From the NCBI GenBank assembly GCA_030770425.1, contig JASJFT010000195.1, positions 20,698-84,697 on the forward strand: a DNA stretch of 64,000 nt, in the 5' to 3' direction. Made by a program: the position numbers and the translations under genes. The notes beneath the pieces were generated by a model. That model worked only from the letters and a program-made list of their open reading frames with translations. It was not told the origin of the DNA and ran no database searches. Below, piece after piece: positions 61,591 through 64,000 of the stretch (position 1 is its first letter; each line of letters starts with the position of its first letter). The DNA is from Darksidea phi (lineage: Eukaryota > Ascomycota > Dothideomycetes > Pleosporales > Lentitheciaceae).

Positions 61591-64000
61591 GAGTTCACGC
61601 TCCTATCGTCAAAATTAGTAGAGGAACAAGGGATTCCTTACCAAGTTAAAGAAAAACCCATACGAGTAGACCTCGGAGATAGATTACCCATAGAATATAG
61701 AGGAGGCATGATTCGCCTCGAAACAAAAAAAGTAACCTTAGAGGTAGGAAACGTCAGAGACCATCGTAGATTTAACATTATAGAAATTGGAGATACCGAC
61801 ATGATTATTAGTTACGATTAGCTAGTAATATACAATCTACGGATAGATTAGAAGCTACGCAAAGTACTAGGCTGCGAGCGGGTAGCTCGAGTCGCAGGAA
61901 TTAGGAGACCGGGTAGATCCAGCTACGAGATCTAGTACATACCCCGGAAAGGAAGGATAGGCTTAATTTCACCTTATAAGATCGCGAGGATCTATAAGAA
62001 GAACCTATAGAGAGTCGGCATTATTATAGTACGAAGGGTCGCGACCGCGCAGGAAGGACTACGGCCAACAATACCTCGAGACTACGAGGAGTTCCAAGAG
62101 CTATTCGAAGAACATCCGGAAACCGATTTACTAGAGTACTAGGAATGGGATTATAAGATATACCTAGAATAGGGCACGAAGCTCGAGCCTAGACCCATAT
62201 ACTCGTTAACAGTAGATTAACAGGAAGAATTAAAAGAGTACTTAACGAAGAACCTAGAGAGAGGATATATTAGAGAAAGTCAAAGCTCTATAACATTACC
62301 AGTTCTATTTATCCTAAAGAAGAACGGAAAGTTACGACTTTATATAGACTATAGACGTTTAAATAACGTTACGAAGAAAAACCGATACCCGCTACTACTA
62401 ATCGGAGAACTTATAGACCGGCTCCAAGGAGTTAAGTAGATTACGAAATTCGATATCCGGGAAGGATTCTATAGGATTCGAATAGCGAAAGGGCACGAAA
62501 AGTATACGGCATTCAAGACCCGATACAGACTCTACGAGTATAGAGTCATACTATTTAGACTAACGAATGTACCAGTAACGTTTTAGTTAGTTATTAATAG
62601 AACGTTGAACGAATACTTAGACGTATTCTATACGGTATATCTAGACGATATTCTTATATATAGCAAAGGGACGCTGGAAGAACATAAAGAATATGTAAAG
62701 AAAGTACTACGAAAGCTACAGTAAAATAGGTTACTACTTTACCCAGACAAATACGAATTCTACAGGACGGAAACCGAATATCTAGGTTTTATTATTTCGC
62801 GAGAAGGAGTATCTATAGACCCTAAGAAAGTATAGACTATAAGGGAATAGCCAACCCTAACATCGGTCAAGGACGTATAATCCTTTTTAGGATTCGCCAA
62901 CTTCTATCGGAAGTTTATTAGGGATTACTCAAAGACTATATCTCTACTTACGGAGGTAACCAAGAAGGAAAAGGGATTTTAGTAGAACTAGGAATAATAG
63001 GAAGCTTTCGATAAGCTTAAGAACCTATTTACATCGGTACCTATATTATAGATATACGACCCGACAAGACCTCTTAGAGTAGAGACGGATGTATTAGATT
63101 ACGTACTAGGGGCGATACTTACCTAGTAAGGGGAAGACGGAAAATAGAGACTAGTATTCTACCACTTACGCAAGTTTAGTAAGGAAGAAGTAAACTACGA
63201 CGTTTACGATAAGGAACTTGGCGCTGTCGTATTAGTATTTAAACAATAGAGACTATAGCTTACAGGAGCTAAGTATAAGATTAAGGTTATTACAGACTAC
63301 TAGAACCTTATAAGTTTCACGACTATAAAGAAACTCAATCGACGACAATTCCGATAGTCGGAATTACTAGCAGATTACGACTTTAAGATAAGTCACCGGC
63401 CGGGAATACTAAACGGAGCGGCGGACGCTCTTAGTAGAAGATCGGACCTTCGAGGTACCGATAAACCCGTCGTACACGAACCAGTTCTACGAAAGGAACC
63501 CGACGGAACCCTCGTCTATAACTACACGAGGCTAGCCAAAATTACGGTAACAGTAGATGTCAAGAAAAAATAGAGAAACAAGGCCCGAGAAACTATTAGG
63601 AACGCTGACGGAACACCAGAGGGAGACAATATATACTTCGATAAGGAAGAATACTCCGCTCTAATAAACGACTCGGAGATAAGGCCTTATATTCCACCGA
63701 GTCTTAGGGGAGACTTAATACGGGAAATCCACGAGAGCAAAATACTAGGACACCCAGGAATCGATAAAACGGTTAGACATGTAGATAGAGAATACCTACT
63801 TACTAATATAAGAGAGGAAGTTCGGAAAGCGATAGGCGACTATTTAGAATGTTCTAAGAACAAACCTAAGAAACATAAGCCCTATAGATTACTCCAACCG
63901 CTAGTACTACCCACACGACCATAGACTTACGTTACGATAGACTTTATAGTAAAGTTACTACTATTATTAGAACCGGGATTAGGAAGATTATACGATACGA
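61501..64000 (+). pseudogene. pol: Pol relic: protease, RT, RNase H, integrase (3' end outside window)
   Basis: This frame is shifted by -1 (equivalent to +2) relative to gag and overlaps its end, as in frameshift-expressed gypsy elements. The protease active site reads I-I-D-S-R at 61,573-61,587, where the family has D-S-G (GGA became AGA); flap and C-terminal blocks follow to about 61,860. The reverse transcriptase spans about 62,280-62,790 with intact Y-L-D-D-I-L-I-Y-S at 62,638-62,664. RNase H is at about 63,080-63,400 and ends near A-D-A-L-S-R-R (63,424). The integrase zinc domain (63,745-63,860) keeps two His and one Cys; the other Cys is Tyr (TAT). I count 28 in-frame stops, all TAG or TAA and none TGA. 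Catalytic RT residues survive, but no functional protein can be made from this copy. Confidence 0.92.

Larger units (their letters stand above)
58800..64000 (+). mobile_element. Younger Ty3/gypsy element, 5' LTR to integrase, truncated by window end
   Basis: The element starts with a canonical TG (TGTTACAACCCC) at 58,800, exactly where CA and TG dinucleotides become common. The five bases before it, TAGAC (58,795-58,799), are the candidate target duplication; the right copy is outside the window. Order: LTR, gag with a damaged zinc knuckle, protease, reverse transcriptase, RNase H, integrase, which is the Ty3/gypsy order. RIP is moderate: many CAA/CAG/TGG codons are stops, but the frames stay readable. 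An older, much more mutated fragment of this family lies at 5,853-7,105. Confidence 0.93.

Overview
The window looks like heterochromatin from a filamentous ascomycete (Pezizomycotina) destroyed by repeat-induced point mutation (RIP). From base 1 to about 58,799 the sequence is extremely AT-rich. TpA is everywhere, and CpA and TpG are almost absent: scanning by eye I found only about 40 in 58.8 kb. Relic reading frames are broken almost only by TAA and TAG, as expected when CAA, CAG and TGG are converted. I see no intact gene, tRNA, rRNA or CRISPR array anywhere.

Layout. 1-5,852 is the 3' part of a Ty3/gypsy chromovirus (copy 1) ending in a 186-bp LTR. It abuts 5,853-7,105, a decayed fragment of a second gypsy family, and appears to be inserted into it. 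A Ty1/copia pol relic lies on the minus strand at about 8,360-9,980. A relic of a DUF3435 (FluG-like) tyrosine recombinase, the family that includes Starship 'captains', lies on the plus strand at about 10,375-12,960. A DUF3723-like relic, a family known as Starship cargo, is at about 35,600-36,600 (minus). Two relics of one unrecognised protein family, here called family X, sit on opposite strands at about 16,050-18,250 (minus) and 53,000-55,480 (plus). Another unrecognised relic with 99-bp repeats is at 23,880-25,970. The stretches between show the same decay with no recognisable family.

A second, complete chromovirus copy occupies 42,370-50,948. It has two 186-bp LTRs, a perfect 5-bp target duplication (GATTC), a polypurine tract, pol with a chromodomain, and about 2.1 kb of extra sequence between the chromodomain and the 3' LTR. 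The same extra block is present in copy 1.

At 58,800 the composition changes abruptly. A much younger Ty3/gypsy element starts there with an LTR beginning TGTTACAACC and runs off the window inside the integrase. Its gag and pol can still be read, but they carry many TAG/TAA codons, and zinc ligands have been changed to tyrosine. The old fragment at 5,853-7,105 belongs to the same family, so that family has inserted and been RIPped at very different times.

Taken together this is a nested repeat graveyard. The most interesting possibility is that part of 10-42 kb is the corpse of a Starship-type giant element (captain plus DUF3723 cargo). I could not find element termini, so this remains an inference.
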